Positions 15,138 through 29,700 of a DNA stretch of 64,000 bases are shown here, piece after piece (within the stretch, counting starts at the first letter, position 1; the number at the start of each line of letters is the position of its first letter). Origin of the DNA: Drosophila pseudoobscura (taxonomy: Eukaryota > Arthropoda > Insecta > Diptera > Drosophilidae). The stretch covers positions 46,329,869 to 46,393,868 of the forward strand of contig NC_046683.1 of NCBI RefSeq assembly GCF_009870125.1. Reading direction: 5' to 3'. The position numbers and the translations under genes were made by a program. The notes beneath the pieces are model-generated. The model was not told the DNA's origin, ran no database searches, and saw only the letters and a list, made by a program, of their open reading frames with translations.

Positions 15138-15689
15138 CGACTGGATGGAATGGAGAATGTTTCTGAGCCAACAGTAAGATTAAAGAGAAGGCGAAAAGGA
15201 AATACGAAGGGAGGCTCTCATTTGGTCTTGATTTTTTGTATTTTACAAATTAAATTGCTTAGTGGAGCATTTGAATTTAATTTATTCTGGGCGGGGCTTA
15301 GCCCCTCGATAGCAAACCGGAAGTGCTGCAGCCTGCCCAACATTTTCTGTCTATTTGCACGCCCTCAGACTACAGACTGCAGACTGCACTCAATCTGCAT
15401 CTGCAGCTGCATCTTTACTTAGCCAAATTACTTGCTCCGCCCTTATGGCTAACAGAAAGGACCCTTCTATTATGGCTGAGCGAAAGAGGCCAGAGATAGA
15501 GCCAATGCTGTCAATACTGGGGAATAAATTGCGGTCTTTTGTGTACAACATTTTTGGTTTATCAAGCAAACAAGATAAATTATGCAAAAATACACACACA
15601 GAGAAAGAGAGAGGGCGAGAGACTGAGGGGATTGCCACTTGTTGAGATTTCAGTCCATGTCTGAGTCAATACAATATAAACATGTACAT

Positions 15690-15722
15690 ATATATATATG
15701 TATATATATATATATATGATAT
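15690..15722. repeat. AT-rich (TA)n tract
   Basis: An alternating TA tract broken once by a G, in non-coding DNA. Confidence 0.8.
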
Positions 15723-18334
15723 AGCACAATGGAATTACGCTTGATTATGCTCGTGTAATGCCAAGCAAAGACTCGTTATTTATTATGAAAATCTGCTGGC
15801 TCAGTATTTCATTTAAAAGTTTGGCGCTCACGGCTCTACAATGATGCTGCTTCTGCTTCTCAGCCAAAAAGATGGCAAATACAATTTGCAATTTCACAAT
15901 TTTACAACGGAACAAATCTTAAATACAACTCCGGCAAAAGGCCGCAAAGTATGCCCTGGATTCAGGATACAGGACAGAGGACACAGGACAAATGCTTCTC
16001 CAGTCTAAGCCTGGGCCATGGCCATTTTAATCCCTTTTAAATTGATATTGTAATTGGTTTCTGTATGTAGTTACGAGCATGAATTTCAATATGTCGACTC
16101 GGCTCGGCTTTGCCCTTTAGTTCCCTCCGCCCCCCATACCACCTCCTGCCCCTATCCAGTGTTTTCTGTTTGTCTTTCACGGCTGTATGTTATGCTCGTG
16201 CAAGTATATGAATTATGTGCTTTTCGTTGGTATCCTTGTGGCCGTAGATTATGTAAGGCAATTTGTATTTGTATTTGCTTTTGTGGTGACTAGTTCTGCA
16301 GGATATCTAATGAATGATCGAAGGGTATATCAGGCATACAAATTTTAGATGTAGACCACATGAATATGGTGTTTTTGTATACCAACTGTTGGCGGTTTAG
16401 GGTTTGTCCTTTTGGACAAAAGCTTTTATCATTTTTCATCTATAAACTTGCCTCAACAAATTGGTAAAGGCGTTCTAAAGGGTATAATTAAGTGACTTTC
16501 TCTCAACCTGATCCCTTCCAACGTAGAAGTTAGAAGCAACTTAAAAAAAACAACAAGATTTAATACTACTTTATGGTATTACAAAAGTTTAAAGCGCCCC
16601 TCCTTAATTTACATACAAACTTCCAACGGATACTAATCCCCCACTGAAACTATCAAAAAACTTAAGACATACGACCTGTGAAGAGCACTCCCAATGTTAA
16701 ACGTAGTATCGTTAAATTTATGAGAGAAGTACCAGTCGTCGGCATTAATAAATATTTGAAGAGCCACTAAAGATGTCGCTTAAGTAATTACGAGCACGGT
16801 AACAATTTCAGCGCGACATCTTCACATTTTCACCTTCGAAAACTAAACAAAAGTGACTGACAAAAATCTTTTGATTGCACTTTGGGGACACATCTTAGGG
16901 TGTAAATTTTACAGCCTACCCCTCTCTCGCTCCCTCTCTCTCTGGGCCAAATACAAGTCGAAAGGGACTCTATCCCTCTAGTTTTTTTGGTGGGTCTTCG
17001 GGCCACGCACAGGTTGCCCATTACACGGCATTTGTCCTTATTTACCGTCTGGGGGGTATCCTCTACTTCCCCAACTTGGTTTATAAAGCACCTGCTTAAC
17101 CCTTAATGCGGAACCCACAGTAGCAAAAAAAAAACCCGAAAAGGGCAGAGACGAGTAGAGTAGACACAAGAGGCTACGGCAACGGCAACGGCAACGGCAA
17201 CAGGAAGCTGTGGCAATAAAAGCAAATCCGTATTCAAGGTGCACGAGGCGGCTGAAATCTTTTGGGAACCAGAAGCAGGCCGGATCGGGGCCAAAAGCTG
17301 CAACGTCGACGGGTTCGAGGCACTGGGACAGCCAGCAGCAGATTATGTATTTACAGTCAGATAACTCCCGTTATGGCAAAGTTTACCCCACGTCTTTTCC
17401 GAGCCCATTCATGCCCTGCCCTCTCGCTCTCGCTCTCTATTGTTGTTGTAATAAGGCAACTGCCTAGATGATTGCCGGCAATTGTTGACCATGGCCCAAA
17501 GGCTCTTAGACCCACCCATGTGTGTGTCTGTGTCTGTGTGTATGTGTGTCTGTGTGTTGGACAAAACTTAATGCTGAGTCAGTCCTAGCGGGGCGGCCAT
17601 TTTGTTTATCTGCATAATAAACTCACCTCAAATTATTGGAGCCCGCATTTTGGACACGTTCCTGTCGTCGCCAGGTGAAATGCCCCCCAAAGGGACATTG
17701 CCTGACTCCTGACATTGCCATTGTTCGGACGCCCAACGAAAAGGAGACACACGGGGGTGCTGAATGGGGAATGGGGATGGGAGGAAGCCAGCAAACTTCT
17801 CAAATTTCGTATTTAAGTGCTTTCGGTAATGTATTTCGTACAAATTTATAAAACTATCAAATGGCAAATGGGAATCAAGCTTGATAGAACTCCATTCGCA
17901 ATTTTGTTGGATAAGGCAAAGTGCGAGGAATATTAATCAAAACAGAAGCAGGAAGTGCCGATTAGCCAGACTAAGTGGATTCAGAAGCAAAGATTAAAGA
18001 TGCTCCGACCATCAGAAGCAGAAAATACCCATCTATTATGTGGCTGAGAAAAGCCCCAAGGTGTCGTCTCACCCTTAGGTGTGCTCCACTTGCACTCCAT
18101 CCTTTCAACTCTTCAATTTAACGAGGTCTAGGCTGCATTATGCAATCTGCAATCACAGGCAGATCCCCAAAAAGTAGGCTACCATTTTGTGCACATTTTC
18201 AATGCCTCTCATGCGGCCACTGCCGGAATTTTTGCTTGCTTAAAAAATTAAATACGCCTCTTGTTACATAAGCCTGCACATGACATCTATGTCTGTCTGT
18301 CTGTCTCTCCTTCTGTGGAGCTGCCACGGTGCGG

Positions 18335-18354
18335 TTTTTTTTTTTTTTTTTTTT
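18335..18354. repeat. Poly-T homopolymer
   Basis: Twenty consecutive T. It could be a decayed poly(A) tail of a minus-strand retroposed sequence, but no target duplication or retroelement sequence is evident beside it. Confidence 0.8.
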
Positions 18355-20738
18355 GAATCCCCGTTAGGCTGCAGTCAGAAATGTCACAGGCCGCGATGGC
18401 ATGCCCCTATATCGCCACATAGCTGCTCTATTCAGCTGAGGGCGAAAATATTATTTAATGCCCTCTGACAGTTGAGTGAAGCAATATCGTTTACATGCAT
18501 TACCTATACACTTCAGCATCTATATATGTACATATGTACATATGGGAGGCCTGGCACTCACACAGATTGCCATAATGGAGATGGCAATGGTGGCAAAATC
18601 TCTTGTTAACTTTAAATATGGAAAGCGAGAGAAGGGGAGCAACTGCGAATAAATGCCGGAAAATCGTTGCCATTTTGTGTGAACATTTTCGATTGTCACT
18701 TTTCATTTGGTTCGGCGCAGCTCTTTAATTAAATTGAAATAGAGTACAAACAGAGCTCCCCTTTGGAGCTGCTCCTCTCACTGACCCCCCCCAGTATACA
18801 TTAATATATACATACACATATATTTTTACTTTTAATAATAATTATTCTGGGATTTTTTTCCGTAATCTCTGCAGCAATTTGAGAGTTTATTTTTCCCATA
18901 TATTTTCGCATATTTTTTTGATTAACTGAAAAATGAGCTCTCGGCTTACACTCTGTGAAGCTGTAAATTTTTTGTATTTTTTTCAACGCCTTCGGTTTTA
19001 ATTACGTTTTTTATTGAATATGTCCTTACAATTCAATCGCTTTATCAGACCCAAACAGTTATAACTCAGTGCAGCCCAAGAATGTCTGGAACATTTTTAA
19101 TGCAATTCGAAAAAAGATCAAACTAAAAAACCAGCGAAAACCAATTAACACAAAGCATTTGACTAACACCAATTACCTAGTACGTTTATGTATTAATTAC
19201 AAGCTATATAATAAAATAAAATGGAATAAAACGAATCAATAATACTCCCCAAAAGAAAAGACAGCAAAAACTAAATAAATTGCAATTTAAACAAATGCCA
19301 AAAACTGCAGGCAACAGGAAAAACACTCCAAAACACACATTTGCATGTATGAATGCCGTATATTTAAACAATTTGATCAATTAAAAGCAATTTCGCGGGA
19401 AAAAAACCACGGGAAAAACTTCATACAATATAAAAAACATTTTACTCACTCAAAATTCAATAAAAAACGTATAATAAAAAGAGTATTACAAAAAAAAAAA
19501 CCGGAAACCCCTCGACATATTTTTTTGGGGCCGCACACTTTCTGGCACACAAATTGCCCACCAATGGATGGCAGAATGGGGGCCATCAGAGTCCGAGTGC
19601 CAGTGCCAGTGCGAGTGCGAGTGCGAGCGGTGGCCTGTGCTCGGCCCGTACCGATTGAATGAAATTTCACGCTGAAAATCACATTGTTTACCAGCGAAAC
19701 AATTGCGCGACGATGGCGGCGAAAAAACACACTCTCAGCCTCACAAATCGAAAAGAGAATGCAAAAAAGTTCCAAGCCATAACAAGGAAGAAAAGTCAGC
19801 TGTGGGGTACCGAAGCACTAGATACCCTACCTATGTATGTATATGCCAGACTGCCATGGGTGGAGTGAGCCGATGAGACACTATAAAAAAACCCAAAATA
19901 AGCTCCCACATAGATGGATATCTTCCTAAGGTGGATTTCACTGTATGTTTTTGATTATATTATATATTGTTTTGTTTTTTGGCAAGCTCCAGGCTAAATT
20001 ATACAACCCTCGACGAGGGTATGCAGGGGGATAAAGGCAAAAGCAACAGGAAAATAACTGACATTTGTTGCTGCTGTTGTATTCTGCTTCTTTCGCTGTT
20101 GCATGTTGATTTTCGTTCGCGTTGCCACTGCCGTTGTTGCTGTTGCTGTTGCTTTTGCATCAGGGTATGTATATTCCTGCTGCTGTTTCACTTTTTTGTT
20201 GCTTTGGCACGCATTTGGTAGAAGGGAACATTCGTTGTCGTTGATTGCAGACACGCATAAAGAGCTCAAAGCGGCAATGCAGTAAAATTGCTTCAAAAAA
20301 GGGACGACTCTGCAATGCCCTGCTGTAAAATATATGTATGTGCACCTAAATGATCCAAAAGTCCATGAATATTTAACATCGTTCTGAAAGCTGCTTCAGA
20401 TTTAAATATTCCGAATTTTAAGCTCAAACTAAATATGGAAACCTGGACAATTCTAGTGAAAATCAAAATCACAAGCCGTTTAGTTGGCCAGCAGACAGAA
20501 TAGAGTATAAAGCACCAAGCGTAAATGCAGTTGGCAGCATCCGCTTTCGATTATAGCCCCCACACACATCTGGCCAACAACAGTTGGACGGCCGGACATC
20601 GTGGTCCGCCGCAAGAGCAACGGCTTTTAATGGTCTCATTGCGGACAATGCCGGAACTGCCTGGCAATCGATGGCCGTGTCGTTTGTTTGTGTGTGTCCC
20701 AGAAATTTATGATTTCCTTTCGATTGTTTTTCAACGCA

Positions 20739-20744
20739 TTTATT
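20739..20744 (-). terminator. Poly(A) signal of the three-exon secreted-protein gene
   Basis: AATAAA on the minus strand starts about a dozen bases after the stop codon at 20756-20758. It implies a very short 3' UTR and supports the last exon of the gene upstream. Confidence 0.65.
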
Positions 20745-20755
20745 AAGAGCTCAAC

Positions 20756-23700
20756 TCAAAAAGGACAGCAGGCGGTGACGATTTGGCTCACTTGATAGCA
20801 CTGTCCATCGGCGGAGCAGATCACTTGGGTGGGACTTCCCGTTCCGCCCCTGGCCTGGGCCATGTTCCAGCTGCGGTACACATCCGTGGCACTCAGGCCG
20901 TAGCTATCCGTCAGCCAGTGCTGCAGGTCCCCTGGAAAAGTCTCGTATACCGGCACATTCTGCAATCACAAAGGGGTAGGATTATTATGAGATACGTACA
21001 TATGTATACCATGTATATCTGTGCAAGTTATAGCCCCCTTCTAGCGCCCCTTCTTCTCTCTTCTGGCCATGACATTGTCAAGGAAACCTCACATCCCGAT
21101 CCCCCTCTCTTTCTTAATTTTAAAGCGCACGGAAATTAATTTCCGGTGCAACGCTGCGTATGAGCGATGCGAAGCGATATATACTGGCAATTACAAGTGC
21201 AAAATGGAATTAATAAGAGAACCAGAGCAGAGGGAAAGGGTCAGAGAAAAGGGGAAAGCGAGCGGGTTAGCATTGCTACGAGTAAAATGAACAAGCGGCG
21301 ATAAAAATGTGCAAGTTTGTCAACTAATTAAAAAGGGAAGCTGCCAACAAGGCGACAGGTGCCGACAGAGTGGACATGGAAGGGCGGAGCGACGGGGGGG
21401 TAGGGCGGACATTGGCAGCTTAATTGAAAACTGCAGTAAACAACGGCAAAGCAGTTTAGCCATGCTATAAATTTGTAGATGCAAGAGGGTTCCTTTGGGA
21501 ATATCTGTTTATAGTATACCTGCGAGTCTCCAAGGGTATTCGGGTATTTCTTGACAATCATAGCGAAGTTCAACTTTGAAAAAGCTCAAACGAAAACTAT
21601 TTTCCGCAGGAAACAATAGAGAAGCGGGTAAAATGTTGGATCTTAGCTACTCAAACTTCTCAATCTTCCCTCGCTGTATGGCCTGAGTTGACTGCCCGGG
21701 GGAGGACCATGGCCCTGTCCACGGACTGAGAGTGTTGCATTTCCGTTAACGTCAGAGCTAAGGCGGAAGGTAAACTAAAGTTTCCTTTTGCCAAAACACA
21801 ACCAAAATCAGTGGCATGGTGGCAACGGAAAGGGGAAGTAGCACTCGCTCCGATGAGGCAGTCTATAAATTTACCTAGCCAAAATATGTTTTCCCCTGGA
21901 AACTTGCTTATTAAATTTGAACAGAAAATGGAATTTCACACTGCAGTGTGGAAAATAAACACAAACATTCGTGGCCACGGTGACCGGGTGACCAGGTAAC
22001 CAGGTAACAAGGCTACCGGGCTGCCAGTAGATGGCTAATTAAATTTACCAATTAGACAGACAAACACTTGTTCTTGAGAGGGACAAGCACAAAAGACCCA
22101 GACAGAGACACAGAGACACAGACACACAGACAAGCGGAGACTGAAGGATAGAGAGTCCTTCAGGCAAGAGCCAGACAACGTTGAGTATTGCTTTTGATTT
22201 GGTTAATTTTGCAGACTGCAGGCTTCAGTCAACGTTGTTCAGGAACTGTGGCAGAACCTAATTGAAAGAACCGTGAATTCTTTGAGATTACTCTGGGGAT
22301 AATAATAACAATAATAGTAGAAGTACCATGGCTCTGGAAAACTCTACTGCCTCACAATGACTGCCTTCAACGCTCATCTCTCATGCAGGTAGGTCGAGAA
22401 TCTTTTCCTATGAAGTCCCATCTGTCCTATTTCTCTACTTTCATTGCTTATATTTGTATATTGCAAATCAACATCAAAGGTAATTAAAAATACATAAAAA
22501 AGTACACAGAAAAACACATCGCTGCTGCTCATGTGTGGGGGTGGCCAGGAGGGCCCCTGAGGGCGTGGCAGCATCATTAAGTGCCGTGTCGACTTAATTA
22601 TGAAAACTGTCATCGAAATGCTGAGAGTCGTTGAAAAATGTCGCTGTGAAAAATGTGCGATAATTATTGCCACAATTTATCTCAAGTCAACGCGACTGAG
22701 AAAAAAACAAGAAGAAGGCAGAACCGAAGGGTTAGATACCCTTGCAGATCCTTCACTCTTTAAGATATAGTTATCGGATGTTGATGGAATTTTAACCATC
22801 CATTTTTAATAAAATTTTAGTTTCAAAAAGGTTTTTTTCTCGGTGTTGCAAGCATCTGATAAAAGTCGTTATACCCGCTAAAGGTAAATTATAAAACCGA
22901 GTCTAAAATAACATAATTATTTATGAAACAGTAGGATGAAAGTAGGAGGGAGGCGACACGAGGAGAACGTGATATGCGAAAGAGGAAGCAATAAAAAGTA
23001 GAAAAAGTGATAAATATGCGGCAGCCAGAGGCACTTTTTCGGCTCTCCCTCTCTCTCTCTCCCAAAGCTTCTTATGCGTAATCACGGAAGCTAAAGCACA
23101 GAAGGAAGATGGTGGAGAGGCGAAGAAGAAGAAGAAGAATATGAAAGAGCGGAAGTCCTTTGTTGCTGTTGTTGTTGTTTGTCCGTGTTTAAAGCACGTG
23201 CATAAATAAGCAGCAAATTATTGAACGTAAAAGTTGCCAAATCAGCAACGAGGAGAGGCGACCTGAAGGTCGCATAAAGACGCATCTGAAAAATCCCGCT
23301 CCTCTGCCCCTGCTCCCCCCTCCGGCAATCTGCTCCCGCTGGCCCTGCCCCAAGGCCCATGCCAAACAAAACACTTTTCAATTAAGCAACTTGTCAGCCT
23401 GGATCGGCCAATGCCAGTGGCAAGGCGTCCTTGACTAGGGCGAGCCGTATCACGCCCACCCGGATACCCAAGAGGCAAAAGGTTTAACACGAGCTTCAGC
23501 ACACACACACACACACCCAGAAAAGCAAAAACCCACCAATGCAGAGACAGATGCTTGAAGGGGAGAATACTATGACAATGTACAATAAACGGCGAATATT
23601 AGTAGACCTGCGAATACCCTGTAGCAAACGAATTGAAGGAATTGAAGCGAAAAGGATAACTTGAAGGAGAACGAAAAAATATCAGAGGATGAAGCATAAA

Positions 23701-26700
23701 CCGAAGAAACTTTGAGAAAGAATGGCTGTGTACCAAAGTGTGCTGTAAAAAAATATATATATCTCTTTTATCTTTACAAAAAACGCTATTCTCAATACCG
23801 ACGATGTTAACCTTTTTGGTTTCCACAAAATGTAAAAATCATGCATTCTCGTGCTATAGTAATGTTCAAGTTTTAATTTGCTTTTTGTAGAACATTTAGA
23901 AGCAAATTGATATTTTTATATTTAAAGAAAAGTAAATCTAAATAAGGGTGTTTCTTTTATTCTCTACGCCAAACATTCAGAATCTTTTCAAACTAAATAA
24001 AACCAAGCAAATTACTTATAAATATGATACAAAATAATATGATTTTGGACAGCTTCTTCTGCGCCCAATTCCAAGCCCCCAGCTTTACTCATAACTCAGG
24101 CTAAACCGAATCCTCATCCCATCCCGCCTTTCCACACACTCCAGAATCAATTAACTTTCACTATGTTAACCCGCTCGCTGTCACAAAGCCAGCGCTCAGC
24201 CAAGGCACAGTACAGGACGGGGCCTCCAGGGTATGGCCCAAAAAATGTGAAAAGGACGAAAGAAATGCCTGGCATACTTTTCGGCACAAGCATATTTACG
24301 TTGCATGTACGAGTGCGAGTATTTGCTGCTAACGAGCCGAAGAATTATGACTCCATTAGGATAGAAAAGCGCGGGTGTGGGTGCAGGCGGTGTGGACGAT
24401 GGAGGGCAGGCTTAGAGGGTCCTTCGCCTCCGTCATAGTTAGCCTTAAAGTTGTTGTTTTTTTCCCGGCTGCGCTGCTATTCCTTAGCTATGGAGGCTAA
24501 GGAAGTGACGCCATTTTGTGCAGATTACGCTTTGATGAACTCCCTGGAAATGGTCGAGGGGGGCAGACGCAGAAGGACCTGTGGCAGAAGGAAGAGGTGG
24601 TGCTGGGTCCCTCGTACAGCAGGCGCAGACATCGGCGTAATGACAACGTCAACAAGACACCAAGAGATTGAATTTACAGAACAAACAATTTTCATTTGCA
24701 GTTGAATTAAGCAAAGTAATCCCAAGTGGACATTTTTCTCCCAGCTTTTCTCCTGCCAGCGGAGCTCAGAGCTTCAGAGTGCGGTGAATGCAGTGGGATG
24801 GATGGTATGGTTTGGGAAAGGAAAGCGTGAGCCTCGGTTGAGATGGTGCACGATGGCAACTGCCTAATGAACAGCGGTTTTCCACTGCTCGAAAAGCCGA
24901 GCCAACGAAATCCCACGGCAGCTCTCTTGGATTTGTCAAAATATTGAACTTAAAGCTTGAAGACTTTGGTTTTAAGGATAAAGAAATACTTGAATCCTCA
25001 AAGCTTTTGAGGGGCATAGGAGAATGATTTCTTTTTAGATGAGCCGTTGTATCAAATTTGGAAGTCCTGAATTAACATCAGTAAAAAATTCTCAAAAGGA
25101 GTATACGTTGTACAAACGTTAGAACAAGTTTAAGAATAAGATACTGTATCACTGCCAGAAGGTTGTCCCTTGTCAATATGAAATACATATTTGAATGCTT
25201 AACAAGGACCAGGAAAAGCGCTTTCGACTAAGAACCAAAAAGCAGACGGTCAGACGCGCACTCCCCTGTACCACTCCCTATGTACCAGTCCCCCCTATCT
25301 ATCTGTGTCGTTTGTTTTGCATAAAATTTGCATTTTTTTGTGCGAGAGACAATCTACAAAATTGAAAGCAGATGTCTCTAAGCAGGACAAGCCACAAGCA
25401 GAAGCAGCAGCAGCAGCAGCAGCACCCAGAACCAGCAACATTGCAAAATGCAATGCATAAAAAGGCAGAGACCAGAGGTGGAGGAGCAGCCATCGAATCT
25501 CAAGAACAATTCCCCCTTTGGGGCGACACAAACGGATACTATTTAAATTTTTCCAAAAAAGAAGAAAACCTAAACCTAAAATATTTTTTGGAAATAAAGT
25601 GGGACACCCAGGACGGTGCCTGGCCTGAGACGATAGACGATACGGAATCTATGTATTTATGCGGGCGATAATTAGAAACTTTCTAGGCAGCCGATAAGGC
25701 GAAATCACAAAAGAGAATTGTTCCGGCCCCTAGATTGGTTTTGCATTGTGAAAAGTGTCATATCTTGGCCCTGGATGATCATCGATTTATGGCAAAAGGC
25801 AACTAAATGAAGATTTGCGTAATAAAATCTCCCCAGAAAGTAATGCATTCGATACATAAAGTGGCCACAGAGCCTATATAATCGGAAGGCCTTAGAAATA
25901 GATACCATATATGTACCTTACAATCAATGATTTATTTGGCACCACAAATTGAATTGTAATAGTCTGGCATATCCATTATTTTGGATAAACACACAAAAAT
26001 TTGAATGATGAACCAAGACTCGAGGCCTAATCGGTTATCAGACCCGTGTTCGATGGCTTTTTCAGGCACTGATAAATCTTCAGCGACTGCCTGATTGTTT
26101 TCAATCTTGCGACAGAGACGTGGCGTGCCTCTTGGCTGTAAATGAAATCCTGTGGCACTGAAGCGTGACCACGAAGAGGTCACGTGCCCGGAAAGAGACG
26201 CCTCCATGACTCGCCTCGACTCGACTCGACTCGACTCTCCACTCCCCTCTATGCCAGACAGGCTCTGACAGATATCCGGGGCAAAGTTAAAAAATAAAAA
26301 TGGTTGTAGTAGAAGCAGAATAAGAATCCAGAAGTTAAGCAGCAGCAGCAACAACAGGAGCAGGAGCAGGAGCAGGAGGAGGAGGAGGAGCGTGATTTAT
26401 GTTGGCAGGAGTTATCTGGCTTACCGATTTCGGGAACGGGAAGCTCTTTACCTGATACTCATTTGCCATTGCGGCCAGCCAGTGGGGATCCGTGACCGTG
26501 TTCCACTCCTGATACACATCCTCTTGGTGCTCCTCCTCCACAGCCACTTCCACTTCCTGTAACGTCTGGGGTTCCAGGCCCGCGGCTGAATTTATGGCCA
26601 AGGCTAATTGGTAAAGCAAAAAACTGACGCGTCCTGCAATCAGAAGAAAGTGCGGTAGTAATACTGGCCGGTTTTCAAGTGTCTGGCTGAGCAAGAAATT

Positions 26701-29700
26701 TAATTTTAAAACACTCCAATCCCTAGCATCCAGTCCCAGACCCAGTCCTCGTCCCCGTCCCCGTCTCAGTCTCAGTCGAAACCAATCCCAAAGTACCCGA
26801 CTATCTGAAGCCTCGTTCAGACCTTGTTTTGTTCTCAGACTGTGCGCCGAGCATTTTGTTTGAGTTCAACAGCTACTTACTGTCAGTTAAGAGTGCAATT
26901 CCCACAGAAAACAAGCAGAGAGTCGAAACGGGGGGGGATCGGTGGGTAAGCCAAAGGAAAGTGGGTGGGCAACGAAGTAAAAAACAAAAACGAAAGGAAA
27001 TTTGATCCGCTCTGCAGGTGATTGGCAAATGCGCACATGAATCTTTGATAAGCGCCTGGAATCGCAGTCATTAGACATCTTTTGATGGACAGACACACAC
27101 ACAAAAGGCTCGAAAGGAACTCGAATCACACTGGCAGGCAAGCAGCTGGCAATCAATCGAACATTTAGAAGAACATTCTCTCGGTCCAATCATCAGATGA
27201 AATCAAATTGCTTGGCAATCAGGAAAAAAGGCAAGTACTGTTGATTGACAAACCCCCAAAGGGTCTGAGAAGGGTTTTTTGTTGTTTTTTTGCAGTCAGG
27301 CAAATGCCATTAGGCAAAGCGAATGGCTTTCTAATTTCCGCAGTTGAATGGGGACTGAAATAGTGTAATTTTCCGAAAGGGATTACCCAAGGGATTGCTT
27401 TTGCAATAGGAAGGACTGCTCTCCGGAGAAAATTACTCAAAATTATAATCATTTTTTTCACACCGTCAATCAATCAACTCAATCTATAACTTATTTTCAG
27501 CTTTTCCAGTACATCAAATTGATTTGAAAATCATTTTCTTCTTTCATCTGCACAAGGCTTTTTGCCAGCGAACTTATTTAATTAACTTATGTGCGATTTA
27601 TGGCTCCTGTCACTTGAAACTCATTTCCAACTGCAGTTCAGATTTTGCTTTGCAGCGAAGTTTTCCTCTTCCTTTTCGCTTTTCCGGCTTTGAGCTGTCG
27701 CTAAGAGCTGCTGGTCTGCAGAGCAGCCCCTCCCATCAGCCATCAGCCATCAGCGTCCACCGCTTTGGACGTCAGAGGAGCGCGTAACGCATACGCCGCG
27801 TTGACGTTAATCATACGCCATGTTTAACGCACCGCAAAAAGTTTCCGCTGCATCTCTCGGCAATAAATCACACATTTTAAAGTTGAAAGTTTCCGGAATA
27901 ACAAAAAACAACAACAACAAAAAACACACACACAGAGAAACAAGAAAGAAAAAAACTGAGCGCAAAATTAATGCCACAGCTGACCCAAAATGTCAGACGG
28001 CCAAATGGAAAGCGGAAAATGAGAAAACGAAAGCGGAAAAGCCCCAAACAAAGTGAGAGGAACTTTGTTATAAAAACGAAAGTCGCCGATGATGCAGTGC
28101 CCTGCTGCTGCTGTTGTTGAGTTAGTGTCAGTCGCTTGTCGTCGTCGTCGCTGGTTGTTTACGAGTATTGTACCCTAGCAGGGGGTACTACAATCTAGAT
28201 CAGATCTTGGTAACACAAAGAAGAAGTGGGAGCAGAGTATAACCCCGGCGTAAGCCTGTCTCTTGCCCAAGATTGTGAGAGAGGCTGATAATAGAAGAGA
28301 GCAAAATAGGGATAGAAATCTATCATTACCATAGAAGCAATCGATCAGCAAGGGTATACAAAGATACCGACCCCAAAGATAGTCTATATCTATATTTTTT
28401 GTTCGTTTTTTCTCTGTTGCTTTTTTTCTATCTGATGTCGCTCTGTCTCTTTATGTGGGCCAAGTTGAATTGCAGCTGTGGGCAGGGGAAGAGAGGGGAT
28501 TGTGTTTGCCCAGCCTCATCACGTGACCACTAGAAATTTGCATTTTAATGGCTTTCCCCGGCATTTGGCACTACTTATCCTCGATTGTCCTCTAGGGGAA
28601 GAGGTCGTAGTGGCGACTGGTGTCAAGGGGGGAGGAGAAGGCAGGACAAAGGAGAGAGGAGAGAGGAGACAGGAGACAGACAATGTGGCAACAATATGTG
28701 TTAAGTGTTGTTGTCGTCAAGGCTTAATGATGCCAAGAATAAACTTGCCGCGAAAGAAAGCAACAACATTCGCCAAGTGTGTGTTGGTGTGTGTTGACAA
28801 CGCAAAACGTGGCAGCAGCAGCAGCGGCAGCAGCTGCAGCAACAACAGCAATGGTGCAACATAGGGCACGCATCGGCAAGCAAACAAACAACGACAACGA
28901 CAACAGCAACAGCAATAACAACAACAAGCAGCAGCGACAACGCGTGACAAATGACACGAGTGACATCAAAATGGTGCCCCTTGCAGCGCCTTGCTGAAAC
29001 GGAAATGGTTGCACGGCGGCCCAAGATGTACCGGAGATGGAGGAGGGGGAGTATGGGAACTGGAACAGGCAGCGGCCCTTGTCAGCGGCAGCAAGCGGAA
29101 GCAACAGAAACAGCAGCAACAACGGAAAAACAAGCAGAAATAAGAAACTAGAAGAAGAAGTCGGATAATAGTGTCACACAAAACGCGCGACCAGCAATAA
29201 AACTACAGTCTTCACCGACCATAAGAAACAATGTAGTAAAATATAGTAGATCCGAAACAGGAGTGCAGCCACCGGCGAGATTCCTGAATAGACACAAAAG
29301 GTGTTCATATTTTTCTCCCCACATCCTCGGATCTTGTGGGGTATTGCTCCCAAGCAGTGTCTACTGTTTGCCAGCATTCATGCTCGCTCGGTTGAGTGCC
29401 TACGCTGCTGTTGCTGCTGTTGCTGCTGCTGCACTTCACTGCCTGCCTGCTCCCACAGTGAACCCTGAACCTCTTCCCCGCAATCAGCTTAGTGTCGAGC
29501 TGTTCTCCTTCCGCGCTTTTCACTTCTCTCGTTCTCGTCCGCGAGCATGAGCAAGCGCGAGTGACACTTGAGTTATTTTGGGGCTCTCAGCGGAATAGAA
29601 TGGAACAGAAAAAAAAGAGCGCTCAGATTGAGAACTGGCACAACTAAATGTGGCTGGGGACCGAAATACCAATTAAGAATGCGTTGACATTCCAACCGCA

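Larger units (their letters stand above)
1..20738. other. Non-coding interval, intergenic or intronic
   Basis: I found no supportable gene in this stretch. The open frames are short, fall over low-complexity DNA and lack convincing splice signals or family motifs on either strand. It contains AT-rich sequence, many simple repeats (listed separately) and a few short scars resembling transposon ends. It could be part of a large intron of a gene outside the window or a true intergenic region; the sequence does not decide this. No tRNA or rRNA was recognised. Small RNA genes or enhancers could be missed by eye. Confidence 0.6.
20960..26451 (-). other. Intron 2 of the secreted-protein gene
   Basis: A 5.5-kb intron bounded by GTAAAG and TTGCAG on the minus strand. 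I see no nested gene on either strand. It holds a short GTGACC/GTAACC tandem repeat, a run of CAG units near 25404 and transposon-like scars near 22720. Confidence 0.7.

Noticed and set aside
18335..18354. Poly-T as the tail of a retroposed gene copy
   Set aside because: No coding remnant, no target-site duplication and no second retroposition hallmark nearby.
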